This document shows, piece after piece, positions 36,301 to 50,043 of a DNA stretch of 64,000 nt. A program made the translations under genes and the position numbers. This DNA comes from Cucumis sativus (taxonomy: Eukaryota; Streptophyta; Magnoliopsida; Cucurbitales; Cucurbitaceae). The notes beneath the pieces are model-generated. The model was not told the DNA's origin. It was given only the letters and a program-made list of their open reading frames with translations, and searched no databases. The DNA lies in the NCBI RefSeq assembly GCF_000004075.3, contig NC_026660.2:24617498-24681497 (forward strand), in the 5' to 3' direction. How positions within the stretch are numbered: the stretch's first letter is position 1; each line of letters opens with the position of its first letter.

Positions 36301-39268
36301 ATCAAAATCACACCGATGACAGTTAATGGTACTAAATCAGAAAATAACAAAATAACAAAATAACAAATCTAATCTTCAAGAACTGAAATAGAACTTGAAT
36401 CTGATTATAATCAAGTTTACTACAGATGACTTCCTCTCTATGCAATATGATTCTGCATATTTTTTGCGCAGAATCAGGCTAGGGATATCGCCCAGAAAGG
36501 TCTGACATCCATGGATTATCAAGAGTATGGCTGAATTGTGCTACTTACTTGTGAATAGACAAGTACTTGAAACATGCGAGCAACATCAGTGATATCCAAT
36601 GCAGTCGTTGCAATCTTCACAATGTCAGCTCCAGTTGCTTGGATTTCTGCAACAAGACTCCCTAAATCCTCTAAAGATGGGGTCTTCTTATAATTGTGAT
36701 TGGAAACAATGACTTTAAAATTGTTTGGCTTCTCTTGCTGTATAGAGTCAATGAACTCCCGAGCCACCTATAGAAAGAGATAGTGGAAGAATAATCAAAA
36801 TTTGGTGAATCAAATCCTGCTCAAAGTAGAGGTTATTATTTTGTACTATCATCCAAGTATTGTGGAAACTAGGTCTATATCTTGGAGACCTTTTATTTTA
36901 GGATTCAAAACATGTAGATAAAGCATCTAGAGCCTTCCAATTTTGTTGAAACATGATGAAAAATTGTATTAATAGCTAAATGTGTTTTATGACACCGTAC
37001 CATCCTGATCTACGGCTGAATGTAATTTCTATCTCTCTTTCAGAATTTTAGATATGGTGTGTTTCTCTAAATGAATGGAATTTACGAACTTCACATATCA
37101 TCTTGATGTTAATATTGAATATTTGGAAATGTTTTCTCTGATATATACATAATGAAGTAATGAACTACCTGAAGCTCAACATCAATATAGTCTGCTCCCA
37201 ATTTCATGGCTAATCGAAGAACATCCAGTCGTTGGTTTTCATCACCATCATACTGACCACCCTCCCAATTTGGTCTGGGAGATTTATATAACATGAAGTA
37301 AGGTTAACTTATATTAAAATCACACAGAAACATAGTTTGGAATGAAATTTGTGGAAAAGCTAGATTGATGAAATTATTTGCATTGTATAAATTAATTAAG
37401 CTTAAAATATCAATTTAGTCTCTACATTCCCAAATGTTCAACCTTAGTCCATGTACTTTCAAAATATCTTAAAAGTGGCCCTTATTGTTAGTTTAAAGTT
37501 CATTTTTATTAAATTTGGTAAAAGAAAATAAGGGACAATTGCAAATAAAAAAATTAGAATCAAAATATTAGCATATACGACAACATTTTAAAAAACTTTG
37601 CACATATAGTCAAGTCTAGCAATGATATGTGCAAATTTTCAAACTTGCGATAGACTTGCAAGGATAGAAGAATTTGCTGATATTTGTAAATTTTAAAAAA
37701 TGTTGCTACACAGTTAATTATTATTCATAAAATTGTTACCTATTACAATTACCCTATAAATAAGAAATTCATTCAATAAAAGCACACAATGTGAACATCC
37801 TTCTAAAGTTTATAGGGAAGAGACTAATAGAAACTAAATTTTTTTAAAAAAAGTTAACCATAAACTTACAACAGGGACCAATTTTCTGATTGATTGAAAG
37901 TATTGGGACTAAAGGTGGACATTTGAAAGGACACAAACTAAAATGGAATAAGTTCCAGAGTAAATGGACCATAATAGTAGTTTAACCTTGATTAAACAAG
38001 CCTACTCAATGCCCTTCATTAGAATAAAGGAAGTAAAGGCAACTATCAGCTAACATGGAGGATGCAATTCAGTGCCATATTCATAAGAGGAAAGATTTTG
38101 AACATCAACCAGCATAGAACGGAGATTTGAAGTTTATCAATCAAATGCATATCCATGAACCATTACTTACATTCGAATTTGTCATAAAGGCAAATGCCAA
38201 TTAATGATGAAGTCTTTGGAGAAGAAGAACAAGAACTGAAGTCTTTTCTTTTTATTAAATTCTGAATTAAAAAACATAACAGCCTAAGATTTGAAGTTTT
38301 ATACTTATGGGCAGTAGGTGATTTGATACCTATACAACCAGTTGACACTAAGGTTTTAAGCCCAGAAGATGCTATAAAAAACTAATAAAAGACAGCACAG
38401 TGACTAACTACCCAGCTATACAATAAATCAATTAACGTGTAAAATCCATCTAGTGCCAAAATTTGAAATATAAGTAGGGAAAAGGAGTATTGACCATGAC
38501 CAACATGAAATAACAATGCAAAATTGACCTAGTAGACCCACGTGGCCCAATCTAGCAATGAATGACAATGTGATACAATGTCTGCATCGGACAAGGGCAC
38601 ACAATGCTGTGGGGGGAAAATACCAGCAAGATACCTGTAAGTGAATAAGGTGGGTAGAGGGGACTCCTTAATGAGAAGTTTAAGATCTTCATGGGGATTG
38701 AAAATCTTCAATGCGTCCAATCTTATCTCCACAATGTCAGCACCATTCTCTCCAGCTTTCTTAACGTCAACAATCATCTTGTCAATTGATTCTGACATTA
38801 TTGGCACACAAATAAGTGTTGAATTCCTGCTAATCCCTTCAGTTCTGATGCCTAAGCCAGAAAATGCCGGCTGAAAAGCAAACCATAGAGAAAAAAATTT
38901 TAAACACAAAGTTGAAGTTGTAAGAGTAAGTTTGCACGCATTTAAACAGCAATCAAAATTCAGGCTGGCATAATTCACACAAAAGCTTAAATAAACTCCT
39001 ATCAGGCTGGCATTCTAATCCTTCGTGCAATAGTCAAGCATTCAAAATTCAGTTAATCAAGAACCAAGACATCGAATCAATTAAATTCGAGCAGCTTTCA
39101 TTTCAGGATCCAAAGATCCCAACAAGATGGAAAAGGCCTAAAGTTTCATTTCATTACAACCCCATTTTCTCAGCATACAAGCCAAAAAAGGAAACCAAAA
39201 CTCATCAAAGAGCAGGAAATAAAACATGGGTGTGGTAGATTCAGTTCAGAATTTACCCCAAACTCCAT
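33315..39268 (-). CDS. DHQ-SDH: Bifunctional 3-dehydroquinate dehydratase / shikimate dehydrogenase
   Basis: Steps 3 and 4 of the shikimate pathway: 3-dehydroquinate to 3-dehydroshikimate, then NADPH reduction to shikimate. Exons in coding order: 39257-39268, 38635-38870, 37169-37274, 36549-36767, 35842-36188, 35513-35576, 35190-35298, 34961-35104, 33947-34095, 33468-33630, 33315-33355; 529 aa, in frame throughout. The type I dehydratase domain (about 15-250) has H142 (SNHNY) and Schiff-base K169 (DIVKIAT). The dehydrogenase domain has K313 (TIPHKEA), N334, D351 (YNTDCYG) and the NADP loop VVVIGAGGVGKA. Two oddities: there is no transit peptide (the first exon encodes only MEFG, and an in-frame TAG lies 27 bases upstream), and the substrate-binding motif reads GDSKLP where plant enzymes normally have (G/S)HSKSP. 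That points to a cytosolic, specialised isoform, perhaps with altered substrate use. Confidence 0.95.
35363..35382. repeat. (TTG)n microsatellite in a DHQ-SDH intron
   Basis: Six to seven uninterrupted TTG units inside the intron between exons 6 and 7. Simple slippage repeat, likely polymorphic. Confidence 0.9.
37532..37755. mobile_element. MITE-like foldback element, copy C, inside a DHQ-SDH intron
   Basis: The left arm ACGACAACATTTTAAAAAAC (37577-37596) pairs with the right arm TTTTAAAAAATGTTGCTACA (37691-37710). The outer right end (GTTACCTATTACAATTACCC, 37735-37754) is the inverted complement of the start of copy A at 1643. The core has CTTGCGATAGACTTGC, again related to the GATAGAC words of copy A. 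It lies within the intron 37275-38634 and does not touch a splice site. Confidence 0.6.
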
Positions 39269-41992
39269 TTTTCCTTGGCGTGCGTCAGAAATCTAGCAAT
39301 TGGGCAGCGTTGAGAATGTGATTAAGATCCCGGCAGAGAGAAATTGAAAGAAGGGAATGAGAAGGATGGTGAAGAGGAGATAGGTAAGCCGTCAGGGGGG
39401 GTAGGTGGGGGCAACAAATAAATTAGTACAAAAGAATTGGGGAGGGCCAGCCATGATTGACTGTCCTTGAAAAGCAAATGTAGAATGGTGTAATCGAATA
39501 ATTTAGCTCAAACATTGTAATCGGAGCCCAAAGATAATGAATCGAACGATGAGTGGAGTAAGAGACGAAACTGAATTTTGTCGATCCTAGGTTGGCATCG
39601 ACATCTTTGCCCCAAGAACGGTGGCAGCCACATGATGGTTCTTGTCAACTCTAGATTCGCCATCGTCAAGATTGAAGAAAACTAGCAGAAGAAAAAAATG
39701 AAAATTAAGTTTCAGGCTCCGGTTGCCAATATAAGAGAAGGTGATTTGGAGCCTTTAATTTATGTTACTTAAATTGTTGTTTCTTGTTCTTGTTCTTGTT
39801 CTAACCCCAAAATAAGTATTGAATCAATGTTGAATCGATTTAGGTAAAGACCAAACAAGAGTTCCAGAAATCAAACTCGCTTACTCCATTTTTGAATTGT
39901 AGACATTTTTAGTATAACCTACATCTTTCTATACAAAAATTCTTTTGGTGTCTACTTCTTTTGTTATCGAATTTACTATCTCCTTTGAAACTGCAATACT
40001 ACAATAGGTTGCAATCCAAATACACAACCATAGCAAGCACCCTTAAGAATTTAGGGTTTGAATTGGATTAAGTTTAAATTTTTAATTCTTATCACTCAAA
40101 ATTAAGGACGTTAATTGTTTTTTTTAATAACTTTTGAACAAAAAAAAAGAAAGAAAGTAAACATGGTGTCTTACAGTTTTTTTGGGTTTCTTTTTTTAGA
40201 AAAATATAGGCTATACTAAAAATATATAAAAGGGTGCCTTTTAAACTATGAAAACGTATATAATTTAACCCTTTTTTCTTTCTTTCTTTTAAGTACCATT
40301 GAAATGCACTTGGATGATATCGTTAGTTAATAGCGTTGAAGTGCCTCTTTATGTATACCTATGTGCCTAACACTTCTGGGCCATAATGGTTTTTTCCCCC
40401 CACAGAACTGGACCAGTGGCAGCCTCATCTTTATACGCTTTCATAACAGTGTTGGGCCATCTGTATTGCCAAATATATATTCCGAAGTTTGAAGTAATTG
40501 TACATCAAACTATACATATACATACATCATATATTTATATTTTGAGTACATCTGGTAAAGTGGCAAAAGTCCCAACCAGAAAAAGGAAAAAGTTAAACAC
40601 ACATAGGTAAGGAAAATCATTTAGGATAAAGTGAAAATAGAAAATTGAAGCCACGCGAGATTTCAAAACTTGAAGTGCAACACCAGAAGCAATAAACAAA
40701 AGTATTCAAACTACGACAAATATAGATACAAGTGGTAACTTCCAAGATGAGAAACTTTGACCTCTTATGTAAACAATGAGACTTTAGAAAAATTTGACTT
40801 AACCAACATTTAGTAATGCATAAATATAAATATAATGCTCTAAGCCTAAAACATATTGTCAAGAGTTTCACTCCCTCACAACCAGGAGCAAACTTAAGAC
40901 TAACTGTGCAAGCACGTCCCAAGTTATGATAAATCAACCACCCTGGTCCATCTAAGTTGGATTATGAAGTTCACATAACATCTGTATTCATTTTCAAAAG
41001 AGAAGAAAAAAAGGGATGGTGGGAAATGTTAAGAAAAAACACCCCTTTTGTCTTTACCACAAGAGATATACACCATGGCAATGAGCCTAAAAATATGTGT
41101 TTGACTATGGAATCACAAACTGCCTCAATGTTCGGCAACCTGTTGCCTTTGAAACAGCATTCTATTTTCCTAGTCTAGATGATTTTACACCAATATTTCT
41201 AAGATTGTCCATAAGTCCACATAAAACATTTGAAAATAATGTTGTCTCATATATTAACAGATTATGCATCTTCAACGTAAGGATGGTAGATTGTCATGTT
41301 CATATTTTAAAAAACCTCATGCCAGTCATTTTTTATTTTGTTTATTTAGCATTAACATCAAAGAAGTGTATGTCGCCATGTAATCAATCTTTCTTAGTAT
41401 AAGTACTCTTGTCTTCGTATTTGCAACGCTGGTAATTGGCTGGGGGTGGTGGGATGGGTTATTTTGTGGGATAATGAAGGGCAACTCTGAGATATATATG
41501 AAATGCAGTCGTGGGGAGTTTGATCATTTACTTGTGTAGGTGTGAGCCATAGCAAAGGGGTAAAGGTTGTTGCTCTGAGTGTACTGTGTGGGACGATTAG
41601 TGAAAAACTTACTACATAGTAAACGTTTTACAAAATCATGTGGAAGACTGCTTAGTTTTTTTTACAGCTTAATGAGATCACATGTTCTTAGGTATTGTGG
41701 AAATTTTTTCTTAATTCAATCTGTTGATTTGTTGAGGTGGATTATAGATATGTTAATTCCTTGTTAGTTTTTCATATTTGGACTTTTACTTCAACTTCCT
41801 TCCATTATTATTTTTACTATTTTCATTTGTTTAATATATTTTTTAATAACATATATTTTTGTTAATAAATAAGTTTTTTAAAAAAACAATATTGAAAATT
41901 GAAAAAAAATTATGTATACTTTTGATTAAGGAATAATTAAATTAAATTAAAAATGAATTTAATAAAAATTGAAGATTGAAGATCGAGATATT

Positions 41993-41995
<3 letters not shown>
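39269..41995. other. 5' flank of DHQ-SDH and intergenic DNA
   Basis: The DHQ-SDH leader and promoter occupy roughly 39269-39900 (minus strand); a CTTGTT tandem run lies at 39784-39801. Beyond that, open frames at 40386-40610, 40617-40937, 40957-41178 and 41097-41402 show no recognisable domain or codon pattern. I call no gene here. Confidence 0.55.

Positions 41996-42042
<47 letters not shown>
41996..42042. repeat. (TA)n microsatellite
   Basis: About 23 uninterrupted TA dinucleotides in AT-rich intergenic DNA; further short TA runs follow at 42090-42225. Confidence 0.95.
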
Positions 42043-42047
<5 letters not shown>

Positions 42048-42848
42048 AATTAATTTAATAAATAGAGATATTTTTAGAACTTAGAATGTTTAATATATAT
42101 ATAATATTATATTATATGTGAGTATGTATATATAAATAACGAGAAAAAGTAAAATGTGTGGGACTGATGTATATAAATAATGATAATATAAAAAAATGTA
42201 GACCCAATGTAGTATATATATATAAAAAATAGAAGATGTGAAGTCTACTGCATGGAATTAGTGACAACCTATAGTAAAGTAAAATATTGTGAATTCACAC
42301 TCTATCCAATGTTATTTGTTTTCTAATTAATATTGAATATAGTGTTTTTTCTTAAACTTTAAGACATTGCATTCTTATATGTCTCTAAAATATATTCTCA
42401 ACATCTTATCTAACACAATCTGAAAAAATAAATGTAACAGTCTAACAGAATACTTAAACATACATTTAATGTTAAATTATATTAACTCATATACTTAATT
42501 TGGAGTGATATATATTTTAAACATTAAAAAAAAATAGAAGTGAGTAGATTATTACTCGAGGTAATATATGAGTAACAAAAAGTAACACTTTTCGAAATAG
42601 TAAAATATTAAAATTATTTATGAAATATAATAAAATACATCAAACTTCTTATAGCCTATTAATTATATTTTTTGGCTATATTTATAAATAGTTACAATAT
42701 TTTGCTATCTTTAACAATTTTCCTAATAAAATAGGTACACTCCCATTCAAATATGAACTAAAAATTTCCATAAAAGAGAGGAAAAAAGAGAAATATATAT
42801 TTATATAGATGTTATATATAACAAGTTGATTGGTTGGTTGTCGTGGTT

Positions 42849-43876
42849 CTAGTTATGAACTGGACGGTTCTTTTTGGGTGGAGAGTAATCAAGGTGATAT
42901 ACTGAATCATCATTTGTAGGACTTAACTCTTCATTTCTCTCTTCACTTTTAACGTTTGTATAACCCATTTTAGGTAAATTTCGACCTGCAAAGTAGTGAA
43001 AAAAAAACATTAGAAATTCATAACTTAAGTTATTGTATTAAGCTTGAGATTACATCAAGTTCGAATATTTGAGATTCTAAAATGTACCAAAATATTATGA
43101 TGATTATTATTATTTTAACTTCGAGTATGTTGGATAGAAATTTACTGTAAATAAGAAAAACCTATTATAAACGATAAAGGATGAATCAATAAAAAAGTAG
43201 ATTGAGTATTGTATTTAATAGAGACAAAGTAATTAGGCTGAGATGTAAAGTTCGTGTGCTCGCAACCTTAACCAACAATTTTTAGTTTGACGAGGAGTGG
43301 ATGGTCAAATTATATCAACGAGATAATAATTGATGTCTTATTGGTTAACTCTAATGTAAATTAAAAAACCACGTCTTTTTCTTAATTCAAGACAAATTAA
43401 CAATAATGAAAAATTAATGATCCAATTAGTTCAATTGTGGTTTATAAATGCAATTTCAATAACTTAATTAAGCATCTATAGATGCAAAAACATTATTAGT
43501 CAATTATCCACTCCAAACAACTATGTTCCTATACAAATCATATATAATTGAATCATATCTTGTATAAAAATTAAACTTCCTTTCTCGTCATGGTTCGATA
43601 TAAAATTGATAGTCATCATTTACTTTTAACACGAAAGTAATATCGAATCTTGATGGTGGCATAATTTTAGAAATTAAAAAAATAAAACTTTGGAAATTAA
43701 AAGAAATTAACTCACCCAGAGGGAAAATAGAGAATTTTTGAAAGAGTTTGTATGCAAAATGAAAGAGAATAAAAGAAAACATATTTGTGATCATTACCTT
43801 GGGTTGCAAGGGGAATGAAGCACAAGAGAAACAACAAGACGAGGAGAAGGCGATTGCATGTGATTTTAGATGCCAT
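42849..43876 (-). CDS. RGF/GOLVEN/CLEL-type secreted peptide hormone precursor
   Basis: Precursors of this family are processed to a 13-residue tyrosine-sulfated peptide sensed by RGF receptor kinases, controlling root meristem activity and gravitropism. Two exons, in coding order 43798-43876 and 42849-42985, are joined at a phase-1 intron, giving 71 aa. The start MASKITCNRLLLVLLFLLCF is a clear signal peptide ending near PLATQG. A hydrophilic variable region follows. The extreme C-terminus is DYSPPKKNRPVHN and then the stop, matching the family pattern DY-(sulfation site)-x-P-...-(R/P)P-x-HN. The intron is about 812 bases. An additional small internal exon cannot be excluded. Neither exon forms a long ORF, so simple ORF finding misses the gene. 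The specific family member cannot be named. Confidence 0.87.
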
Positions 43877-46800
43877 GCTTAATCTCTCTTATTTTCCTCT
43901 CATCAAAGTTGTGGACCAATTTATAGATATACCACTTAACCTAACTTTATACTATTCTATTAATTTTGTAAATTATATGTCACATGATTTTCGACTCAAC
44001 CATTACAAAATAAGTTTTTCTCTTAAATATGAAGCTAGCTAAGTAATCTTCATTAAATGAAATCACACTCCATCACTAATTGATTTTGTAAACGTTGTAC
44101 AAGGGGCTTGATCTCCCTTAACTTTATACTCTTAATTATATATATTAATTAGTTAAGTATAAAAACTAAGGTTTAAGCTCCATTCTTTACAATGACATTT
44201 TTACTTATATAAAAACTCAATCAATAAAATTTTTGTAAAAGTTTAGGTATCAATAACGTTCTTAACTACTTTAAAAATAGAAGGTAAGTGAATTTTATCC
44301 GATGTACTGAAATTTTAATTTATAAATATTGATTTTTTTTTCTTTTCCAAAATTATAACTAAAACCCATTAAATCGATTTCCAAAATCAGTGTATTTTTC
44401 ACTAAATAATTTATTTTAAGTAGTAAAATATGTTGAGATATGGAGTTGTAAACGACTTGAAAGAAATAAGTTTAGATTATAAATTGTTTAATTTTGTCAA
44501 AAGAAAAAAAAGCTATTTTGAAAAAACTAGTATTTTTGTACAAATTAAAATAATGTATTTCTTAAAAATTAATTTATAAAATAATCTATTTTAAATTTTC
44601 AACTCATTTCTAAAAGTGTTTAAAAGAAAATGTATTAAGTTATTAGAACATATCCATATTAAATATCATTTATATAGTTACTAGTGAGTTATGTGCTCAC
44701 CTTATCCATATATACTTGGTTATGATTTATTTAGTTTGATTGAGACTTATTTCTGATAAATATTATATTAATTATTACATGGCAAATAGTTTTTTATTTT
44801 ATTATAAATTTTCATCTATATATTCACATGAATGAACATGACATGCTAGCAATTTTAATTAAATTGCCATTGAAATGGATTTTTAGGTTAATTTTGATTT
44901 AAATAAAAAATCATATGAAAATAATTTACGATATTGTTGCTGTTTAATTGATTAAAAAAACAAAGTTATTTACTAACAAATTGCTTTTCCTTTTAATTTT
45001 TTTAAATGTTTTTGAATTATAAAATATTTTTTTATACACAAATCATATCTTAACCTCCAATATCATTTGACAGCTTAATATAACGTAGAATTAATCTATA
45101 GTTTAAAAAAATATTAAATAGTTAATATTTTTTTTTACTTATTATTTTATTTAAACATGGGTGGATTCAAATCTCTGAATTTAGGTTAAAAACATGTATG
45201 CTTGATCAACACGAGTGTATGCTAAAAAAAAATTAACTAATATAACTTTATTTTAAAAATAAAATCATTGAAAAATCTCACATGATTTCTCATGATGTTA
45301 CAGAAATAGATGCAAACTATTGGCCAATTGTATTTGTAACTTAACCTAATGCAAAATAGCTGATAATTAGTACTAAAAAGAATAGTTGATTGGTTACAAT
45401 TAATCTAAAATAATAAAGCTGACTAATAAATTGAATATTGATTTTAAGTTTGAAATAATTCACTTTTTCTAGTTAAAATTAAAATATTGGATATTATCTA
45501 TTTGGAAGGAAGAAAATGAGGGTATTAATTAGTAATTAGCTAAACGCATGGGTATTCCAATCATTGTTTTAAACCATGGTTTAGGCTTGTGGAGAAAGAT
45601 AAACATATATATATATATATATTATTTTGAAACCATGAACTTAGGCTAAGTTCTATCAATATTCCTATAATCCAATTTCACTATATATTATCAAGTGGGA
45701 AGGTTTGGGCTGTTCTTGCAATTCATAGCCATCTACTCCTATGTGCATGGGTGTCTCCAAAATGCTCACACTTTTGCATCAAAATTCTTTTAAGGAAAAA
45801 GGCATTGAAAATGATATTTCGTTATTAATATGTCGCTGAACACTATCGTACGAACGATATTTTGTGTATATTTTCAAATATCTTATCCTAAAAAATAAGT
45901 AATCTTTAAAAGAACAGAAAAGATATATAAATCAAATAATTGAACGAGTAGTTTAAAATATGGTATGAGGATGATGGAAAAAAATATAACGCATCATTTT
46001 AAAGAGATTAAATTGAATTGAATTTTGATTATGGTTATTTAACCTTTAAAATCATTAATAAATAAATTTATGTGATGATTAGTGCTTGAAACTATATATT
46101 TTGGTTTATGAGCCACTAAATATATTTTATGAATTTCACTTTTTAAACTCATGTTTCTTAAACAATGCAATTTTTTTAAGGAAAATTTTATAGTGAAATT
46201 AAAAAGCACATGAATATAGACCATTTGTAAAAAATAAAACGGTTGATACTTACATTAATCAACAGTAATGATTTTATCTTTTATTGGTTTTGTTCTATGG
46301 AGTGTATAAATAGATAATTTATCGATTTTTTCTATTTTTGAAGAAACCTAGACTAAAATAGAATGTTAATGCGAGTAGTTTTACCTTTTCATATAGATTA
46401 AAAATGAGTTTTTTTTTAAGAACACAGGTATAATCTTCAGTGTAAAATTTTCTTTCATTTTAACATTAGTTGAGTTAAAATGGAAGGAGGAAAAAAAAAA
46501 GGAAAGTGACCCATACTTTTTAATATAATTATTAGAGACATTATACGATAAAAAGTACTCCACCACCCAAAACACACTTATTCTATTGCATTTTCCAAAA
46601 TGCTCTAAACATACAAGTGACACGAAATATATGTACACATCATAGACTAAATGTTAAGGTTTCAAAAGACAAAAATTACAAAATGGGAAAGACTTTTCAA
46701 CTGATCAATTAAGTTTTTTTCTTGAAAGATATGAACAAAAAAAGAATCAAATCTGAAAATGGGCTAATTAAAATCCAAATTGAAGATATACCTCACATAT

Positions 46801-49800
46801 AGTGATGTTGAAAGGCAAGGAAAAAAGAGAGTTGCAAATCATAACTTCCCCATTTACAAAGGTGAAATGAAAGACGAAAATGGCATTCACTAATTTCATT
46901 CCCAACCCATTTGGCCTCCAACGAACCACGCCTCCTATTTTCTTTTCCTTTGCATGGTCAAGATGGTTAAGCTTCACTTTAATGGATTGGTCAAAGTGAT
47001 ACATATAGCATACCACTAAACATTATATATCAAAAGCCAAATCAATTAAAATTCTTTCCTACAATACTCTCAATCACATTATATCGACACGACGCTATCT
47101 ATAGTTTGTTTAACGAATTATTTATATATAGTACCTACAACTAACGAAAGTCATAATGAAATGTTGGCCACAACATAAGAGACCAATCTTTTCTCGTACA
47201 AAAGTGAGTGATATACTAGTGAAGCTATATGGAAAATATATTTATATTTTGATCGGCATCAATTCTATTGTTGTTATTATTTAATTCAAGTGTTTAAAAG
47301 TGTGTTTGGTTTAACTTTTGAAGCGTTTAATTAATTTTGCAAAAAAATTGAACGGCTTGACAACCACTCAAAATAGCTTTTGGAAAGAAAATAGTCTATA
47401 AAATAAATTGGTTTAGGGTAAAAGCTTAAAATCAACCTTTAGAAACATGATTTTGTATGTCTAATGGTTAATTTCTTCAAAATTTGTATAATTTTTAAAA
47501 TTTCCAAAACGCCCTCAAAAGTCATCAACCTATTGCCTTACTTCCACTATGTTGTCATATCTACCATCGCCCTCTGCAGGTCATATTGTCCCCTCGATCA
47601 ACTTCTTGTGACCACGATTTAAATTATTGGTTCATACTATATTTTACAATCGTTTTAGTGTTTTGACATAATAAAAAATATTTTTAGAATATAACAAATC
47701 AAACAAACTTGCATATAAAAACACTTAGAAAAGAGTTGTCATATATATAAGTATTTTTATTTTTAAACCGTTTTTGTCAAAAAGTGTTTAAATGAGAATA
47801 ACCTTTTAAAAAATTTTAGTCAATATAAATAAGTGCTAAATGGATAGAAAATTAAAGTGCTAACTATTGTTACAAAATCAACAAGTAAAGAATAAAAAGA
47901 AACGTAAAGAGAAATCGATCCACACATATATAAGTGATTTACCAATAATGTGTTAGCTACGTTCATGAAGAGAGAGAGAGCACAATATTATTTAGATATA
48001 ATATTTTTCGACTACAAACGATGTCACTAGGTTAGATGGTTTATATATTGCATGTCTCTAAACTCTAGCTAGGATCATAATCGTAAATAACCATATAAAT
48101 AATTACACGTGTAAAAATGTCCATTAAACTTGCAGGGTCACCTCGAACAAAGCAAGAAATGGAGGAGGAAGTTGGGAGTAGTTTTTCCTATTGAAAATTA
48201 GGGGTCGAGGCCTGGTCCGGAGACTAGGAATACATTCCCCGACCTCGATCCCACCCCTTCCCAAAAGAAAAAATATATATATATATATGGTTCTCGACTC
48301 TGTCCCGTAAATATCTCTATACATATGTACTTTGTCTTTTAAACATTCTAATAACTTTAATTGAAAAAAAAGGAAAAGAAGTATACATCACTTTATAGAG
48401 TTGAGATTGGATATTCACTTCATTGAAAAACAAAAAAAACAAAGAAGTATATGCTTCACTTTATTTGATCCGCCCTTTTCAAACTAAAAGTAGTTTATAT
48501 ATCTCAATTCCACATCCAAATTTAATAGAATGAATTTGAATTTATCCCCATCTTCAATCAACTCCGCGTTTTACAATCAAAACTAATTATGTAAAAATAC
48601 AATTTAAAGTATTTAAAAACATATTTAAAGTGTGTAGGAATTTAGATTAAGATTCGTTTTTTTTAGAGTAAACAAGAATTATTAGATAAAAATATGAAAC
48701 ACTTTTAAATATAACAATTAAAATATTTACATAATAGCATAGAAAATATATTAATAAATATTGATAACAAAATCTATCGTATCAATAATATTTGTTAATA
48801 GAATATAAAATTTACTTATTTCTACTTCCGATTATGTTCATAAAATTATTCTTATTTGAGAGGATTTGTTGCAATTAATTATTTTTGCATTCCATGAATA
48901 AGGAAACAGAGAAATTGATGATTACTTATTCCCTTCAAGAAACTATGGGTTGCCGACAACGACGATCATGAAGGTAGAATTTTGGTAGTCTCAAAACTCA
49001 TTGTTGGGGTGACCAAAAAGTGATATGGACGTCGACGGAAAAACAAAATGCATTTCCCAATTGTTACCTAACAATCCTATCAATTTTAGGATTCAAATTT
49101 TATTATTTGAAAGTTCAACTTTTACTATTAGATTTTACAATCCTAATACTAAAATAGAGAAGAACAAATTCAAAATAATACAAGAAATTTTAACCACTAC
49201 TTTAAAACTAGAAGAAGAACTAATATCGAAAAATAAATCCAATTACACCAACCTAACAAAGGAGACGACATGGACCTAATCAGCTAACTTGACTAACTTT
49301 GTTCCTTGGAAGAGAAATATCCTTGGAGAGATCCAAATCCTCACAAAAAAAATCTCCATGTAAGCTCAACAATTTACAAACTAAATTTACATTTACTTAA
49401 GGTAGATCAATGTTGCTCACACGAGATTTCGGAGAAATGTATTTCATGGAATTAAATTTTGTATATTGATAAATATAGCAGATACAATCTCTAGTATTAT
49501 ACAATCTCTAGTATTTACTCATTTGATGATTTCTCTTGAATACAAGTTAAAATTTAGAACTTCTTGATATTCGATTTTCAGGATGTTGTAGTTGTAAGTC
49601 AATTTGAACTTCGATCTTCTGGAATCCGAGGAAAGTCTAATCAAAAGTTGTCGATCTCGAAGTTGATACAAACTTGCAAAGTTTTCCTGTTGGACTTGAG
49701 TTTGAGCTGATTTGCTTGTTGGGCATAGACCCGTTTATTTGTTAGATCTGAATTGGGTTGGGTTTTGAGTAACATAATTACCAAAATTCAATAAAAGAAT

Positions 49801-49990
49801 AATTATCACAATATTTGCCATACAATATTTGGTAAAATGAGGTGCTCAAATTTTGAGTGGTAAAAATTTGTTGCTCAAATGTAACTTTCTTTTTTTCTTT
49901 TTAAATGTTGATAATGTAATGTAACAATTGAAAATAGTTAATCAGAACCTATTATTACGGTTTTACCTGCACCCACCAAACGCACCGTTT
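43877..49990. other. Long AT-rich intergenic region
   Basis: About 6 kb without a convincing gene. The ORFs at 46381-46638, 46768-47016 and 48124-48324 (all minus) and 49025-49279 (+) have no recognised domain. A GC-rich patch at 48130-48260 (GGGGTCGAGGCCTGGTCCGG, then CCCCGACCTCGATCCCACCC) looks like part of a degraded retroelement. Sequence near 48700-48800 is faintly like the MITE cores. TA runs occur at 45607-45621 and 48273-48287. Confidence 0.55.
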
Positions 49991-50043
49991 CTTGAGTTCC
50001 CTCATCCCGCGCTCCGTTCAGATACAAACTCATCTCCTCCGAA

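Noticed and set aside
40386-41402. Group of ORFs upstream of DHQ-SDH as a small gene
   Set aside because: Different frames, no conserved domain, no plausible splice chain and weak codon bias.
46881-47000. Small plus-strand frame beginning MAFTNFIPNPF
   Set aside because: Only about 40 codons, no signal peptide or known motif and no splice partner found.
48130-48300. GC-rich patch as a gene or tRNA
   Set aside because: No cloverleaf and no coding signal; it looks like degraded repeat DNA.
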